From contig CAXBHL010000001.1 of NCBI GenBank assembly GCA_963975575.1, positions 992,001 through 1,056,000 on the forward strand: DNA of 64,000 nt, given 5' to 3'. Under the pieces are notes generated by a model. The model was not told the origin of the DNA. It ran no database searches and saw only the letters and a list, made by a program, of their open reading frames with translations. Shown piece by piece: positions 27,298 to 37,214 of this stretch. This DNA comes from UBA6054 sp963975575 (GTDB lineage: Bacteria > Planctomycetota > Phycisphaerae > Phycisphaerales > UBA1924). A program made the position numbers and the translations under genes. Position 1 is the first letter of the stretch; each line of letters begins with the position of its first letter.

Positions 27298-28187
27298 TGT
27301 TCGGACTGGCGCGGTACGGATGGTCCGGCCTGCAGATCGGTGCGCTCGTCACGCTGGTGGCTTTGGCGGTCTGGGCCGGCTGGACGCAGTGGACGGACAT
27401 ATTCACGATCGCCTGGAGAGACGAGGAGGCGAGCCACATCCTGTTGGTTCCTCCGATCATCGCCTGGCTGGTGTGGGTGCGGCGCGTCCGGTTCCGCCGG
27501 AGCCAGCCGCGCTTCAGCTGGATCGGGCCGCTGCTGATCGGGATCGGATGGGCTGTTTCCTGGGTGAGTTTCCGCAACGCGTTCCAGTTCGGGTGGCACG
27601 GCGGCGCTGTGATCATGCTGGTCGGGGCGGTCGCGTCGGTGGTGGGGCTTCGGGTGATGGCGACGTTCGCCCCGGCGTTTGCGCTCTCGGTGATGCTGAT
27701 CCCCGTGCCCGGGAAGCTGCGGTTGATGATCGCGGGGCCGCTGCAGACCGCCACGGCGGAAGTCACGCGGGTGCTGCTCGAAGCCTTCGGCTTCTGGGTC
27801 GAGCGGACCGGGAACCTGCTGGTGATCAACGATGTTCCGGTGGCGGTTCAGGAGGCCTGCAACGGGATGCGGATGGTCTTCGCACTGGTCCTGGTTTCCT
27901 ATGCGTTCGCGTTCACCGTGCCGCTGCGCAACTCGGTGCGCCTCATGGTCCTGCTGCTCAGTCCGCTGGCGGCCATCGTTTGCAACGTCATCCGCCTGAC
28001 GCCCACGGTCGTGCTCTACGGATACTCCGACGAGAAGACCGCCGATACGTTCCATGATCTCAGCGGCTGGGCGATGCTGCCGGTGGCTTTCCTCATGCTT
28101 ATCGGCATCACCCGGGCGTTGCGATGGGCGCTGGTCCCGACGTACCGGTTCACCCTCGCGCACCAGATGATGGAGAACCGGATATGA
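27297..28187 (+). CDS. xrt: Exosortase (XrtA-like transpeptidase)
   Basis: A 296-residue inner-membrane cysteine protease/transpeptidase thought to cleave PEP-CTERM tails and hand the cargo to an envelope acceptor. It has about eight membrane segments. The catalytic triad is visible: Cys188 in VQEACNGMRM, Arg233 in NVIRLTPTVV and His253 in TFHDLSGW. GGGGGGAGG lies six bases before the ATG. It overlaps its neighbours on both sides by ATGA junctions in a run with the EpsI, BY-kinase and sugar transferase genes, the arrangement known for exosortase/exopolysaccharide loci. Likely cargo in this window: the proteins at 66-704 and 37349-38077. Confidence 0.95.
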   Translation: MFGLARYGWSGLQIGALVTLVALAVWAGWTQWTDIFTIAWRDEEASHILLVPPIIAWLVWVRRVRFRRSQPRFSWIGPLLIGIGWAVSWVSFRNAFQFGWHGGAVIMLVGAVASVVGLRVMATFAPAFALSVMLIPVPGKLRLMIAGPLQTATAEVTRVLLEAFGFWVERTGNLLVINDVPVAVQEACNGMRMVFALVLVSYAFAFTVPLRNSVRLMVLLLSPLAAIVCNVIRLTPTVVLYGYSDEKTADTFHDLSGWAMLPVAFLMLIGITRALRWALVPTYRFTLAHQMMENRI

Positions 28188-28867
28188 GAGGCCCGCTGGT
28201 CAGCGCGGTGGTCGGCGGCGTGATGCTGGCCGCGATCGGATTCTCGCACCGGGTTCGCTCGGATGCGGGGGATGTGCAAACGTATCACGAGACGATCCGA
28301 GAAGCGGCCGAGCACTTCCCGGTCGATTTCGGACCGTGGCGGGGCTTCGAGGTGGAGCTTCCGCCTTCGGCGACCAAACTGCTGCGGCCCAACGCCCTGG
28401 TCGCTCGGGAGTATCGCACGGACGTGCGGGGCGGGCTCTCGGCCACGCTCCTGCTTGTGCAGTGCGAGGACATCCGTGACATGCAGGGTCACTACCCGCC
28501 GAACTGCTACCCGGCCCACGGCTGGGCGGAAGGCGAGATGGACGGGCGCGCGGAGTTCGGCCTGCTGACAACCGCCAAGTACGAGTTCGTGCGCAGTGCC
28601 GGAGGGGCCGAAGGCGGCATCACGGTGTACAACTTTTTCGTGATGCCGACGGGCGACGTGACAGTCTCCATGGACGACGTTCGCCGCGCCAGCGCGGACT
28701 ATCTGATGCGACCGTACGGGGCCGCCCAGATCCAGGTGGTGATCAATAGCTCCGTGCCCCGGAGTGAGCACGGGTGGGTGCTCGAACAGATGCACGAGAT
28801 CGCCGCGCCGGTGCTCGAGACGCTGCTCGCCGGGGCGCCCGCGCACCGGACAGGAGACATCCGTTGA
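28184..28867 (+). CDS. EpsI-like exosortase-associated protein
   Basis: A 227-residue protein with one N-terminal membrane or signal segment (LVSAVVGGVMLAAIGFS). The periplasmic part matches EpsI (DUF3485), which often follows or is fused to exosortase. The conserved core is GHYPPNCYPAHGW near residue 105, after LLVQCED. Its molecular role is not settled; it is found almost only with exosortases and exopolysaccharide genes. ATG at 28184 overlaps the exosortase stop, and its own stop overlaps the TTG start of the next gene. Confidence 0.85.
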   Translation: MRGPLVSAVVGGVMLAAIGFSHRVRSDAGDVQTYHETIREAAEHFPVDFGPWRGFEVELPPSATKLLRPNALVAREYRTDVRGGLSATLLLVQCEDIRDMQGHYPPNCYPAHGWAEGEMDGRAEFGLLTTAKYEFVRSAGGAEGGITVYNFFVMPTGDVTVSMDDVRRASADYLMRPYGAAQIQVVINSSVPRSEHGWVLEQMHEIAAPVLETLLAGAPAHRTGDIR

Positions 28868-31092
28868 ACGCCTCCCAAGTCAAGTCGGATTGGTCGGTCG
28901 AGACCGAGGAGACGCACGGCAACGCGTTGATGATCGTTCATCGGTTGCTGCGTGGGCGGTACATCGTTACCTTCCTGCTCGCGGCGATCTTCGCTGCCGC
29001 CGGGGGGTTTTTGGGATTTCTCACGCAGAGCCCGATGTACCAGTCCAAGGTCGTGATTCAGATCCAGCCGGTCCTGCCGAAGATCTTGTTCGAGACCGAG
29101 CAGAGTTCTGCGCCCCAGATGTTCTCCAGCTTCGTTGCCGCGCAGGCCGAACTCATGCAGGAACAGCGCGTGCTCGAGTACGCCTTGGCCTCGGACCGTT
29201 GGCGGACGGTCGCGGCGTGGGCGGGCGTGACGTCGATCGAGCAGTTTCGGTCGAACTTGCGCGTTCAGACGACACGGGCTTCGCAGCAGCTGATCTTTGT
29301 GTCATACGACCACGAGGACGCGCGGGTGGCACAGGCCGCCTGCCAATCCGTTGTTGACGCGTATATGGATCTGCACGGGCGGTCCTCGGAACTCGGATCG
29401 GCGGAGCGGCTGGGACTGCTCGAGACCCGTCTGCGGAGTCTGATCGGCGAGAAGAGCGCGGTGGACAACGAGATCGCCTTGGTCGCACGCGAGTGGGGCA
29501 CCGACCAGCTGAGTTTGCAGGTGCAAGCGGCGTTCGAGGCGGTCAGCGAGTATCAGGATCAGAAGCAGTTGATCCAGGGCCAGATCGAAGATCTGCAGAT
29601 GCTGGCCAATCGCGGCGACGGGACGGTCAACGGAGGGTTGACGCCCGAGCAGGCCGCGGAACTCGACCCGGCGGTGGCGGAACTGCTGGCGATCAAGGGT
29701 GAGCTCGAGGCCCAACGCCGTACATTCCTGACCAGCGGGATACTCGAGGGTCATCGCGACTTCCGCAGGAACAAGTCTTCGCTCGAGCAGGTGGAAGCCC
29801 AGATCCGTGAGCGCATTTCCGCAATCGAATCGTCGGTGCTCAGCGGTGAAGGTTCAGATGTCCCCCTGAGCGGGCTGGGGCTGGAGGCCCTGCGGGCCCG
29901 TCTGAGCCGCGTCGAGCAGCGCTTGCGTGAAGAACAGGCGGTCCAGGCCCGCCTGGGCCAGGCGAACCTCAAACTGCGTGATCTGAACCTGAGGCGGTCC
30001 GATCTCGAGGATGAGATCCAGCGGACCGAGCAGCGGATCGACGCGATCCAGACCGAGTCGCAGGTCGGCAGTTTTTCCGATGTTTCCGGGCGCATCAGCG
30101 TGGTGGGTTCGGCCACGCTCCCGGGTGCGCCGTCGAGCGACAAACGGATCAAGATGGCGGCCGCGGGCTTTGTGGGCGGCGGCGCGCTGCCGGTGATGCT
30201 CATGATGGGGGTGGGGATGGTCGGGCGGCGGGTCCGGTTCTCGGATGACGCGATCCTCGAGTCTGCGCATTCACGCATCGTCGGGCTCTTGCCGGACCTT
30301 GGCAAGTCGATCACAGACAGGGAGCTTGCGGAAGCGTCGGCGTTTGCGGTTCACCAGATCCGGTCGCAGCTGCAGATCCTGTTTGGGCGTTCGGGCAACA
30401 ACGTGTTCGCGGTGACGAGCCCCGCGCCGGGCGACGGTAAGACGAGCATGATCATCGCGCTTGGGCTGAGCTTTGCCGAGAGTGGTGACCGGACGCTTCT
30501 CATCGACCTCGACCTGATCGGGCGCGGCCTGTCGCTGCATTTCGGGCACCCGTCCGCGCCCAGTCTGGCCGACGCGGCCGCAGGCAGGGCCGATCTCAAT
30601 GCGCTCGTTCACGAATCACGTTTTGAGCGTCTGAGCATCCTTCCCGCGGGGTTGGGTGACGAACTCCGTATCAGCCGGCTGAGCCCCGATGTCGTCCACC
30701 GCCTCGTGGAAACGTTCCGCGCCGAATACGACACAGTTCTGATCGACTCAGGTCCGATCCTTGGTTCTATCGAGGCGGGTCTGCTGGCTCCGTCCGTGGA
30801 CGGAATGCTCATGGTGGTCGGGCGCAACCAGTTGCGCCCGTTGGTCAAGCGTGCGGTCGATCAGATCAACTCGGTGGGTGGGAGGGTCGTGGCAACGATC
30901 TTCAACCGCGCGTCGGTGCAGGAACTCCGGCAGTCATCGAGCAGCATGTCGGTTCACTTCTCGCGGCAGGCGTCCCGGCAGGCCGCCGAGCAGGCGGCGT
31001 CGGGGAGGACCTCGATCGGTCCGCTCGGCGGCACACTGATGAGCAATGCGCAGGAGTCGCGAGGGAGCGAACCGAGGGGGGACGGCGCATGA
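28864..31092 (+). CDS. Polysaccharide chain-length determinant / BY-kinase-like ATPase (Wzc family)
   Basis: A 742-residue inner-membrane protein. A Wzz domain follows a first membrane segment (about 35-55), then a long periplasmic coiled coil (150-410, many Gln/Glu/Leu), then a second segment (about 430-455). The cytoplasmic ATPase has Walker A SPAPGDGKTSM (Lys526), Walker A' LLIDLDL and Walker B TVLIDSGP. It would control chain length and export of the polysaccharide. The C-terminus lacks the usual tyrosine cluster of BY-kinases, so autophosphorylation may not occur. TTG at 28864 overlaps the previous stop, and AGGAG lies seven bases before it. Confidence 0.88.
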   Translation: MNASQVKSDWSVETEETHGNALMIVHRLLRGRYIVTFLLAAIFAAAGGFLGFLTQSPMYQSKVVIQIQPVLPKILFETEQSSAPQMFSSFVAAQAELMQEQRVLEYALASDRWRTVAAWAGVTSIEQFRSNLRVQTTRASQQLIFVSYDHEDARVAQAACQSVVDAYMDLHGRSSELGSAERLGLLETRLRSLIGEKSAVDNEIALVAREWGTDQLSLQVQAAFEAVSEYQDQKQLIQGQIEDLQMLANRGDGTVNGGLTPEQAAELDPAVAELLAIKGELEAQRRTFLTSGILEGHRDFRRNKSSLEQVEAQIRERISAIESSVLSGEGSDVPLSGLGLEALRARLSRVEQRLREEQAVQARLGQANLKLRDLNLRRSDLEDEIQRTEQRIDAIQTESQVGSFSDVSGRISVVGSATLPGAPSSDKRIKMAAAGFVGGGALPVMLMMGVGMVGRRVRFSDDAILESAHSRIVGLLPDLGKSITDRELAEASAFAVHQIRSQLQILFGRSGNNVFAVTSPAPGDGKTSMIIALGLSFAESGDRTLLIDLDLIGRGLSLHFGHPSAPSLADAAAGRADLNALVHESRFERLSILPAGLGDELRISRLSPDVVHRLVETFRAEYDTVLIDSGPILGSIEAGLLAPSVDGMLMVVGRNQLRPLVKRAVDQINSVGGRVVATIFNRASVQELRQSSSSMSVHFSRQASRQAAEQAASGRTSIGPLGGTLMSNAQESRGSEPRGDGA

Positions 31093-32507
31093 TCGCGACC
31101 GAGTCGGGGCCAACCACGCCGACCCTGTGGGGGTATACGCCTGCGCAGCTCCACGCCCGCTACTGGGCCGCGCACGGCGTGCAGGTTGTGCCCGTGGGAT
31201 CCGGTGTGGACATCAACTCGCACGCCGAGCTGTACCTGCTGGTCGAACGGTGGCGCTTGGTGATCATGCCCTTGCGCAGAACGCTCGACACGCTCTGCTG
31301 GCTCAAACCCGATCTGCTGCTGGTGAGACTGACCGACAAGGCCGTCAACGACTACCGCGAGCGCGTCGAATGCAGGGCGGACGGTCGGTTTCTGCGATTC
31401 AGGCGGATCTACGACGGGCCGGTGAGCCGGCTGGCCCGGGTCGCTTTCACAAGCGACGCGGACATCGCCAGAGACTGGGCAGCCCTTTCATCCGATCTGA
31501 GGCCCTGGCACGCCGTGCGGCGGATCGTCCCGCACGATCTACGTGCGGCGATCCGGGAGGACGGGCGGATTTATTCGTCCGACCTGGACCGGGACAACGC
31601 ACGGTTTGTCCGCGACCTGGCGGAGACATGGCGCCGGCCCGATGCGACGGTCGCCCGCGTCCGCCGCATCGGACGCGAGGGCTGGGCGGATCGGGACGCC
31701 CCGGAGTCCGCGCCCGAAGCGATGACAGGACCGCTCTGGATCGGCGCCGGAAGATCGCTCACCGGTGCGGTGGTGGCCGTCGGCCCCGCCGTCATGTGGG
31801 ACGACCCCGAGGCACGTCCCGAGCCCGAAGACCTCTCGTTCCAGGACATCGAGTCCAAACCGGCCTGGTCCGAGCGTCGGCTCGAAGAGGCGGCCCCGTA
31901 CACCGGCAGCGCGCTCAAGCGCGGGTTTGACATCGTCTTTGCGCTGGTAGCGTTGGCGCTGACATTGCCGTTGTATCCGCTGATAGTGCTGGCGATCTAC
32001 GTGGAGGACCGTCGCCCATTTTTCTTTTCCCACGAACGCGAGTCCATCCACGGTCGGGTGTTCGGATGCCTGAAGTTCCGGACGATGTTCCGCAACGCCG
32101 AAGAGATGAAAGCCCGGTTGCAGGGGGAGAACCGGGCGGACGGGCCTCAGTTCTACATCGAGGACGACCCAAGGATCACCCGGGTGGGACGGTGGCTGCG
32201 CCGGCTCCAACTCGATGAGATCCCGCAGTTCCTCAATGTGCTGGTCGGGCACATGTCGGTTGTGGGTCCGCGTCCGAGCCCCTACTCGGAGAACCAGTAC
32301 TGCCCGGGTTGGCGGGAGGCACGCCTGAGCGTTCGCCCCGGTGTGACCGGCCTCTGGCAGATCCGACGCACGCGGGCGGACGGAGCGGATTTCCAAGAGT
32401 GGATCCGGTACGACATCGAGTACGTCGAACGGGCGAGCTTCTGGCTTGACCTCTATATTGTGTGGAAGACCGTGCTGCTGGTGTTCAGCGCACTGACCCG
32501 AAAGTGA
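31089..32507 (+). CDS. Priming glycosyltransferase (bacterial sugar transferase) with atypical N-terminal domain
   Basis: A 472-residue protein. The C-terminal ~200 residues (from SALKRGFDIVFALVALAL) are a polyprenyl-phosphate sugar-1-phosphate transferase: one membrane helix, then CLKFRTMFRNAEEM, TRVGRWLRRLQLDEIPQF, MSVVGPRPSP and RPGVTGLWQI. It starts polysaccharide assembly by loading the first sugar onto undecaprenyl phosphate. The first ~265 residues replace the usual four to five membrane helices with a soluble domain that ends in GPLWIGAGRSLTGAVVAVGP, a hexapeptide pattern like that of NDP-sugar pyrophosphorylases. ATG overlaps the BY-kinase stop. Confidence 0.88.
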   Translation: MIATESGPTTPTLWGYTPAQLHARYWAAHGVQVVPVGSGVDINSHAELYLLVERWRLVIMPLRRTLDTLCWLKPDLLLVRLTDKAVNDYRERVECRADGRFLRFRRIYDGPVSRLARVAFTSDADIARDWAALSSDLRPWHAVRRIVPHDLRAAIREDGRIYSSDLDRDNARFVRDLAETWRRPDATVARVRRIGREGWADRDAPESAPEAMTGPLWIGAGRSLTGAVVAVGPAVMWDDPEARPEPEDLSFQDIESKPAWSERRLEEAAPYTGSALKRGFDIVFALVALALTLPLYPLIVLAIYVEDRRPFFFSHERESIHGRVFGCLKFRTMFRNAEEMKARLQGENRADGPQFYIEDDPRITRVGRWLRRLQLDEIPQFLNVLVGHMSVVGPRPSPYSENQYCPGWREARLSVRPGVTGLWQIRRTRADGADFQEWIRYDIEYVERASFWLDLYIVWKTVLLVFSALTRK

Positions 32508-32522
32508 GCCGAGGGAGGATCC

Positions 32523-35500
32523 ATGGGGCTCAGACCAAGAACGGCACGCAGGCTGGCGCTCGTCGCGAGCCTTTTGTTTCTGTTGGTGGGGGGGGCGGCC
32601 GCGTTCTACACCATCCCGAAGCTCCAGAAGTCGCGGCAACTCAGCGGCTTCCAGAAGGAAGGCCTGGTGGCGCACGAGGCGGGTCGGCACAATGAGGCTG
32701 TCACAAAGCTCGGTCGCTATCTGCGGGCCATGCGGGATCGCCCGGTCGATCCCGAGATCCGGCTAGCGTTCGCCCGCTCCCGGGCGGCCTGGGAGGTCGG
32801 CGATGGCGGGCAACTCCTCGCGGCGATCGCTGTCTATCGCGAGCACCTGCGGGAGCACCCCGATGATCGGGCCGCCTCGGGCGAGTTGCTCGAACTCTTC
32901 ATCAGGACCGGCGCATGGACCGAGGCCCGCGATCTGAGCGTCCGGCTCCGTCCGGCCGAGATCGATTCGGCAGGGGCGGAGGATCTGGCGGTGCTCCGCC
33001 ATGAGGCGAGAGCCCGCGTCGAGCTCAACGCCGCGGATCCGTTAATCGTTCAGATCGAAGACCGCCTGCTCGCGGCTGACCGCCCAACCTTTGAGGATGC
33101 CTGGCGCGCGTTCCTGCGGTCCGAACGTGCGGGGGACAACGAGCGTTCGGCGGCCGTGCTGGACCGGTACGCCGAAGCAAGCCCCGATTCCATCGGTTCG
33201 CGCTTTCTCAATGCGTTGTACGGTGCACGCGACCTCGAACCCGATCAGACCATCGACGCGTTCGCCCGGGCTGTCAATCTCAATCCCCAAACCGGGGAAT
33301 GGACCCGAGAAACACAGTTCGAGGATCCGGAGCTGGTTCGGATCGTTGTGCGGACCTTTGACATGGCACGTCGGGGCGATCTGGCGATGCGGGTGCTCGA
33401 GGCCGCCGCGGAGGATCCGGCGTCTGAGTTCGGAATCGCGCTCGTCCGGAGGCTGTACTGGTCCGGGTCAAACGATCGGGTGCTCGCCCGCGCGCAGCAG
33501 GTTCCTGAGGGTGTCGCGGCCGCCGATCTGAACGGGTACGCAGCGATGATCGCCCTGAACCGCGGCGATGCGACACTCCTCGACGAGCTGCGTGCAAAGC
33601 TCGAGGCATTCGACTACGACTACCGGTCCCAAGGTTGGCTGCACGCGATCGCGGCCGCCCGATCACTCCGCGACGGCGAGATCGTCGAAGCACGCACCAA
33701 GATCACCGAAGCGATCGACAGATACACGCTCGAGCCGACCTTTCGATTGCTGATCGGTGACGTGCAGGACCGATCAGGGCGGCTCTCGGACGCTCTGGAA
33801 GCCTGGTCGATCGCCGAAGAGCTGGCCGAACCGTTCGTCTGGATCGAGCCAGGAACAAGGGCCGTCGCCGCCCTGCTCAGGGCCGGACGCCTGGTAGAGG
33901 CGGGGGATGCCGCCCTGCGCATGGTCGATCGCTCCCGTAGCAGTCTTCCTGCGGTGGTGCTGCTCGTCCAGACCGACGCGGTTCTGGCCCGGGCCGGCGT
34001 GCTGGACCCTGCTAGGGCCGCACGGTCGCTCAATGCCGCAAAGTTGATCCGCGACGAGGTACTCGCGGACAAACGTCCGGAGTTCTCTCTGATCATCGCA
34101 TCGCTGGAGGGGGCCGTCGGAAACACGGAGGCGGCCCGCGCCGAACTGTCGTTGCTCCTCGATGGGACACAGACTCCCGAAACGGTCGCTGATGCAATCG
34201 CGATCGACCAGGCATTCGGCCTTGGCTTCGCCGATCAGTTGGGACCGATGACCCTGCCGGACCGCGTGGACGATCCGAGCGCGGCCCTCCGCAGCGCGCT
34301 CAACCATGTGAACGGGCCGGCAGACGGGCAAGAGGTCCGGGTCAGCGAAGCCCTGGCCATGATCGACGCCGGTCTGAAGGGCTCATCAGCGGCGGACCGC
34401 GCCGCTTGGCTCCGCACAAACGCGGTGTTTCGCGACGCCGTGAGAGCAGATGGTGCCGCCGCCGCCTGGAGGAGTGCGATCGATGCCGATCCCGCGAATC
34501 TTTCTCTTCGGATGGAGGCCATCGAATCGAACGCGCTGGGCTACGACGCGGAGTTCGTCCAGCGGAACATAGATCAGATTGTCGAGATGACCGCGTCCCA
34601 GGGGCGGACGCTTCCTTCCAGACTCAGACTGGCGAGGGCCAAGTCCGTCTTCGGACGTGAGCCCACACGCCAGCGGCGCGACGAGGCGATCTCGATCGTT
34701 CGAGCGGTGGTGGTTGCAGAGCCTCAGAACATCGCCGCCAGAACGATGCTGGCGAATATGCTCCAGTTCCCCTGCCCCCCGACCGTGAGCGGCGCGGACC
34801 GGTTCACGCCCGATCTCGCGGGCGCAGTCGAGCAGTACGTCGCTGTCGCGCGGCTGATCCCCGGATCCGAGGCGTACGCATACCTGTTCAAAGCGGCCGA
34901 TCTGCAGATTACGGCGGGGAACGAGGCCCCGGCAAGACAGATGCTGTTGGACATCTTCTCGCGTGCCCAGGGCGACGTGGCGAGCCAGCAGCGTGTTGCC
35001 CTCGAGGTGAGCCGTCTGGGTGATGCGCAGACCGCCGCCCGATTGCTCGGCGAGTTGTACGCTTCGAGCCAGGGGCCAACCCGGGTTGCGCTCGGCCTTC
35101 AGTTGGCGCAGGTCGCAATCGCTTCGAATGATCGGGCCCGCGCGGAATCGGTGCTCAGAGACATCATGAGCGCGCCGTCGATGTCGTCAGCACAACTCGT
35201 GGACCTTTCGCAGTGGCTTCGAAAGATCGGACTGCCTGCCGAGGCCGACCGGGTGCTTGCCAATGCGGAGAATTACGGCGTTGCTGGTCGTGAAGCGCTG
35301 CTCGCGCGTGCCCGAGCGGCCGCCGGGTCGGGCGATGCCGACAGCGCCGTTTTGATGCTCATCGAGGCGGCCGAGCAGAGCGTCGAGGATCCTGAGATCT
35401 GGCAGGCGTTGGTCCGGATCCTCGTTGATCAGGGCAAGTTCCAGGAAGCATCGGATCGGGCCGATCAGGCGCTCGCGTTGTTTCCGGAGAACGATGAGCT

Positions 35501-36983
35501 CAGGTACTGGAAGCAGATCGCGCTCAACGACCCCGCCGCCGCCATCAGAATCATGACTGCCAGGCCGGAGACCGACGAGGCGCTCAAGCTCGCGATCGAG
35601 CGGGTGGAGTCCTACGATCGGCGGCGTGAATCACTCAACAGAGCACAGAGACTCGCCGAGTTGAAAGAGCTCTCCGCCACATTTCCTGATCAGCCGGCGG
35701 TCGTGAAGTTTTCGTTGCGGGAACGCATCGAACTCGCGGACGACGCATCCGAACTGGCGGACGCAACGATCGCTGCGTCGCGTCGGTTCGTCGGAGACGA
35801 GGATCTGCTCAGGATGGCCTCGGACGCCACATTCCAGGCCGGTCGATTCGCCGACTCGATCCGAATCGCGACCGATTGGCGGGGACGCACGCGAGGCTCG
35901 CCCCTGCAGCCCGATCTGTATGCAGCCCAGGCGGAGCAGGCTCTTGACGATCACGCGGCCGCTTTGTCCCGGATGCAACCTTACCTGGAAAGCGCGTTGC
36001 GCGCCCCCGACGAGAGTTTCAACGCGATGGTGCTGTTCCTGCATGGCAGGTCGGCGCTGCGAACCCAGAGTGAGCCCGCTGTACGGGCCAGGCTGGAGCC
36101 AGTCGCGCGTCGCTCCGAGCGATTCCGATCGACCGTATGGCTCGAGCTCGCGGCGATTCACGTTCCCCAGGCGTCCGCGGCAGCGGATTGGCTCCGCTCC
36201 GCCGAGCAGATGGGCGTACCCGGATCGGAAATCGCCCTGGCGGAAGCTTGGATGGTGCTCGCCCAGCGCTTCCCCGACCGCGCGGCTGACTTTGCCTTCA
36301 ACGCAGTCCGAATCACGGGCTCAGCGATGGAAGGCCAGGTGGAGACGACCCGGCTCATCACCACGGCGGCACGTGCCCATCTGCTCTGGGCCGACGCTTT
36401 GACCGGCGAGAAGGCGATCGAGACGTACAGCCTGGCGGAGACCATTTTTGTCAGAGCCGCCCAGCTCGAGCCCGGCAATCCCAACTACCGATTCCAGGCC
36501 GCAGCCGCGGCTTCCAGGGCCAACCGGCCTTACGAGGCAGAACGCTACTACCGAGAGGTCGTCGAAGACCCTGCCACCCCCTCCGATCTTCTCGCGGCGG
36601 CCCGCAACAACCTGGCGGGTCTGCTGTCGCTGGTGAATCCGAACCAGCAACGCCTCCAAGAAGCCCTGTCCCTCGCCGATCAGGCCGTCGCGTTCGGCCC
36701 CGTCCCGGCATTCCATGGGACGCGTGGTTGGGTTTTGCTCGGACTGGGTAGAACCGCGGACGCGGCTTCGGAGTTTCAGGAGGTCGCTCGATTGGACGGC
36801 AACTCGGTTGAGGCTTGGGCCGGACTTGCGGTTGTCCGGGCCGCCTCGGGAGCTCCTCCGGAACAAGTCGCCGAAGCGCTCGGCAAAGCGCGAGAACTCG
36901 CCGCGGTTTCAGGCCCGATCTCGTCAGAACTCCGTGCTAGGCTCGATGCCGCAGGGGTACGATGGGAGTCCGATAACGAATGA
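32523..36983 (+). CDS. Giant TPR-repeat protein of the exosortase/EPS operon
   Basis: A 1486-residue protein with an N-terminal membrane anchor (LALVASLLFLLVGGAAAFY) followed by tetratricopeptide-like helices to the end. Clear units are EAGRHNEAVTKLGRYLRA, DQGKFQEASDRADQALALFPEN, RPYEAERYYREVVEDP and GRTADAASEFQEVARLD. Smaller TPR proteins (PrsT type) are known in exosortase/polysaccharide loci and are thought to scaffold export; this one is far longer. GGGAGGA precedes the ATG, and the gene follows the sugar transferase after 15 bases. It probably faces the periplasm as a solenoid scaffold. It ends the operon; a 365-base gap follows. Confidence 0.8.
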   Translation: MGLRPRTARRLALVASLLFLLVGGAAAFYTIPKLQKSRQLSGFQKEGLVAHEAGRHNEAVTKLGRYLRAMRDRPVDPEIRLAFARSRAAWEVGDGGQLLAAIAVYREHLREHPDDRAASGELLELFIRTGAWTEARDLSVRLRPAEIDSAGAEDLAVLRHEARARVELNAADPLIVQIEDRLLAADRPTFEDAWRAFLRSERAGDNERSAAVLDRYAEASPDSIGSRFLNALYGARDLEPDQTIDAFARAVNLNPQTGEWTRETQFEDPELVRIVVRTFDMARRGDLAMRVLEAAAEDPASEFGIALVRRLYWSGSNDRVLARAQQVPEGVAAADLNGYAAMIALNRGDATLLDELRAKLEAFDYDYRSQGWLHAIAAARSLRDGEIVEARTKITEAIDRYTLEPTFRLLIGDVQDRSGRLSDALEAWSIAEELAEPFVWIEPGTRAVAALLRAGRLVEAGDAALRMVDRSRSSLPAVVLLVQTDAVLARAGVLDPARAARSLNAAKLIRDEVLADKRPEFSLIIASLEGAVGNTEAARAELSLLLDGTQTPETVADAIAIDQAFGLGFADQLGPMTLPDRVDDPSAALRSALNHVNGPADGQEVRVSEALAMIDAGLKGSSAADRAAWLRTNAVFRDAVRADGAAAAWRSAIDADPANLSLRMEAIESNALGYDAEFVQRNIDQIVEMTASQGRTLPSRLRLARAKSVFGREPTRQRRDEAISIVRAVVVAEPQNIAARTMLANMLQFPCPPTVSGADRFTPDLAGAVEQYVAVARLIPGSEAYAYLFKAADLQITAGNEAPARQMLLDIFSRAQGDVASQQRVALEVSRLGDAQTAARLLGELYASSQGPTRVALGLQLAQVAIASNDRARAESVLRDIMSAPSMSSAQLVDLSQWLRKIGLPAEADRVLANAENYGVAGREALLARARAAAGSGDADSAVLMLIEAAEQSVEDPEIWQALVRILVDQGKFQEASDRADQALALFPENDELRYWKQIALNDPAAAIRIMTARPETDEALKLAIERVESYDRRRESLNRAQRLAELKELSATFPDQPAVVKFSLRERIELADDASELADATIAASRRFVGDEDLLRMASDATFQAGRFADSIRIATDWRGRTRGSPLQPDLYAAQAEQALDDHAAALSRMQPYLESALRAPDESFNAMVLFLHGRSALRTQSEPAVRARLEPVARRSERFRSTVWLELAAIHVPQASAAADWLRSAEQMGVPGSEIALAEAWMVLAQRFPDRAADFAFNAVRITGSAMEGQVETTRLITTAARAHLLWADALTGEKAIETYSLAETIFVRAAQLEPGNPNYRFQAAAAASRANRPYEAERYYREVVEDPATPSDLLAAARNNLAGLLSLVNPNQQRLQEALSLADQAVAFGPVPAFHGTRGWVLLGLGRTADAASEFQEVARLDGNSVEAWAGLAVVRAASGAPPEQVAEALGKARELAAVSGPISSELRARLDAAGVRWESDNE

Positions 36984-37214
36984 AGCTCGGTCTCAGGATC
37001 TTCGAACCGAGGCCAGGGCCGAGTCCAAACGGGATCTGCACCACATCAGGGTCCAAAACAGCGAAAAACGCTCGACATGGGTCAACTTCCTGATTATGCT
37101 GATCTGGCAGGGAAGGGATAATTATCCGGGTTCGTCGTGATTCCGCGGTCTGAGGATCGCTTTCCCTCGAAGGAACTAGTGGGTCTCGCCCGACCGGCGA
37201 GCGACGGAATCCCT

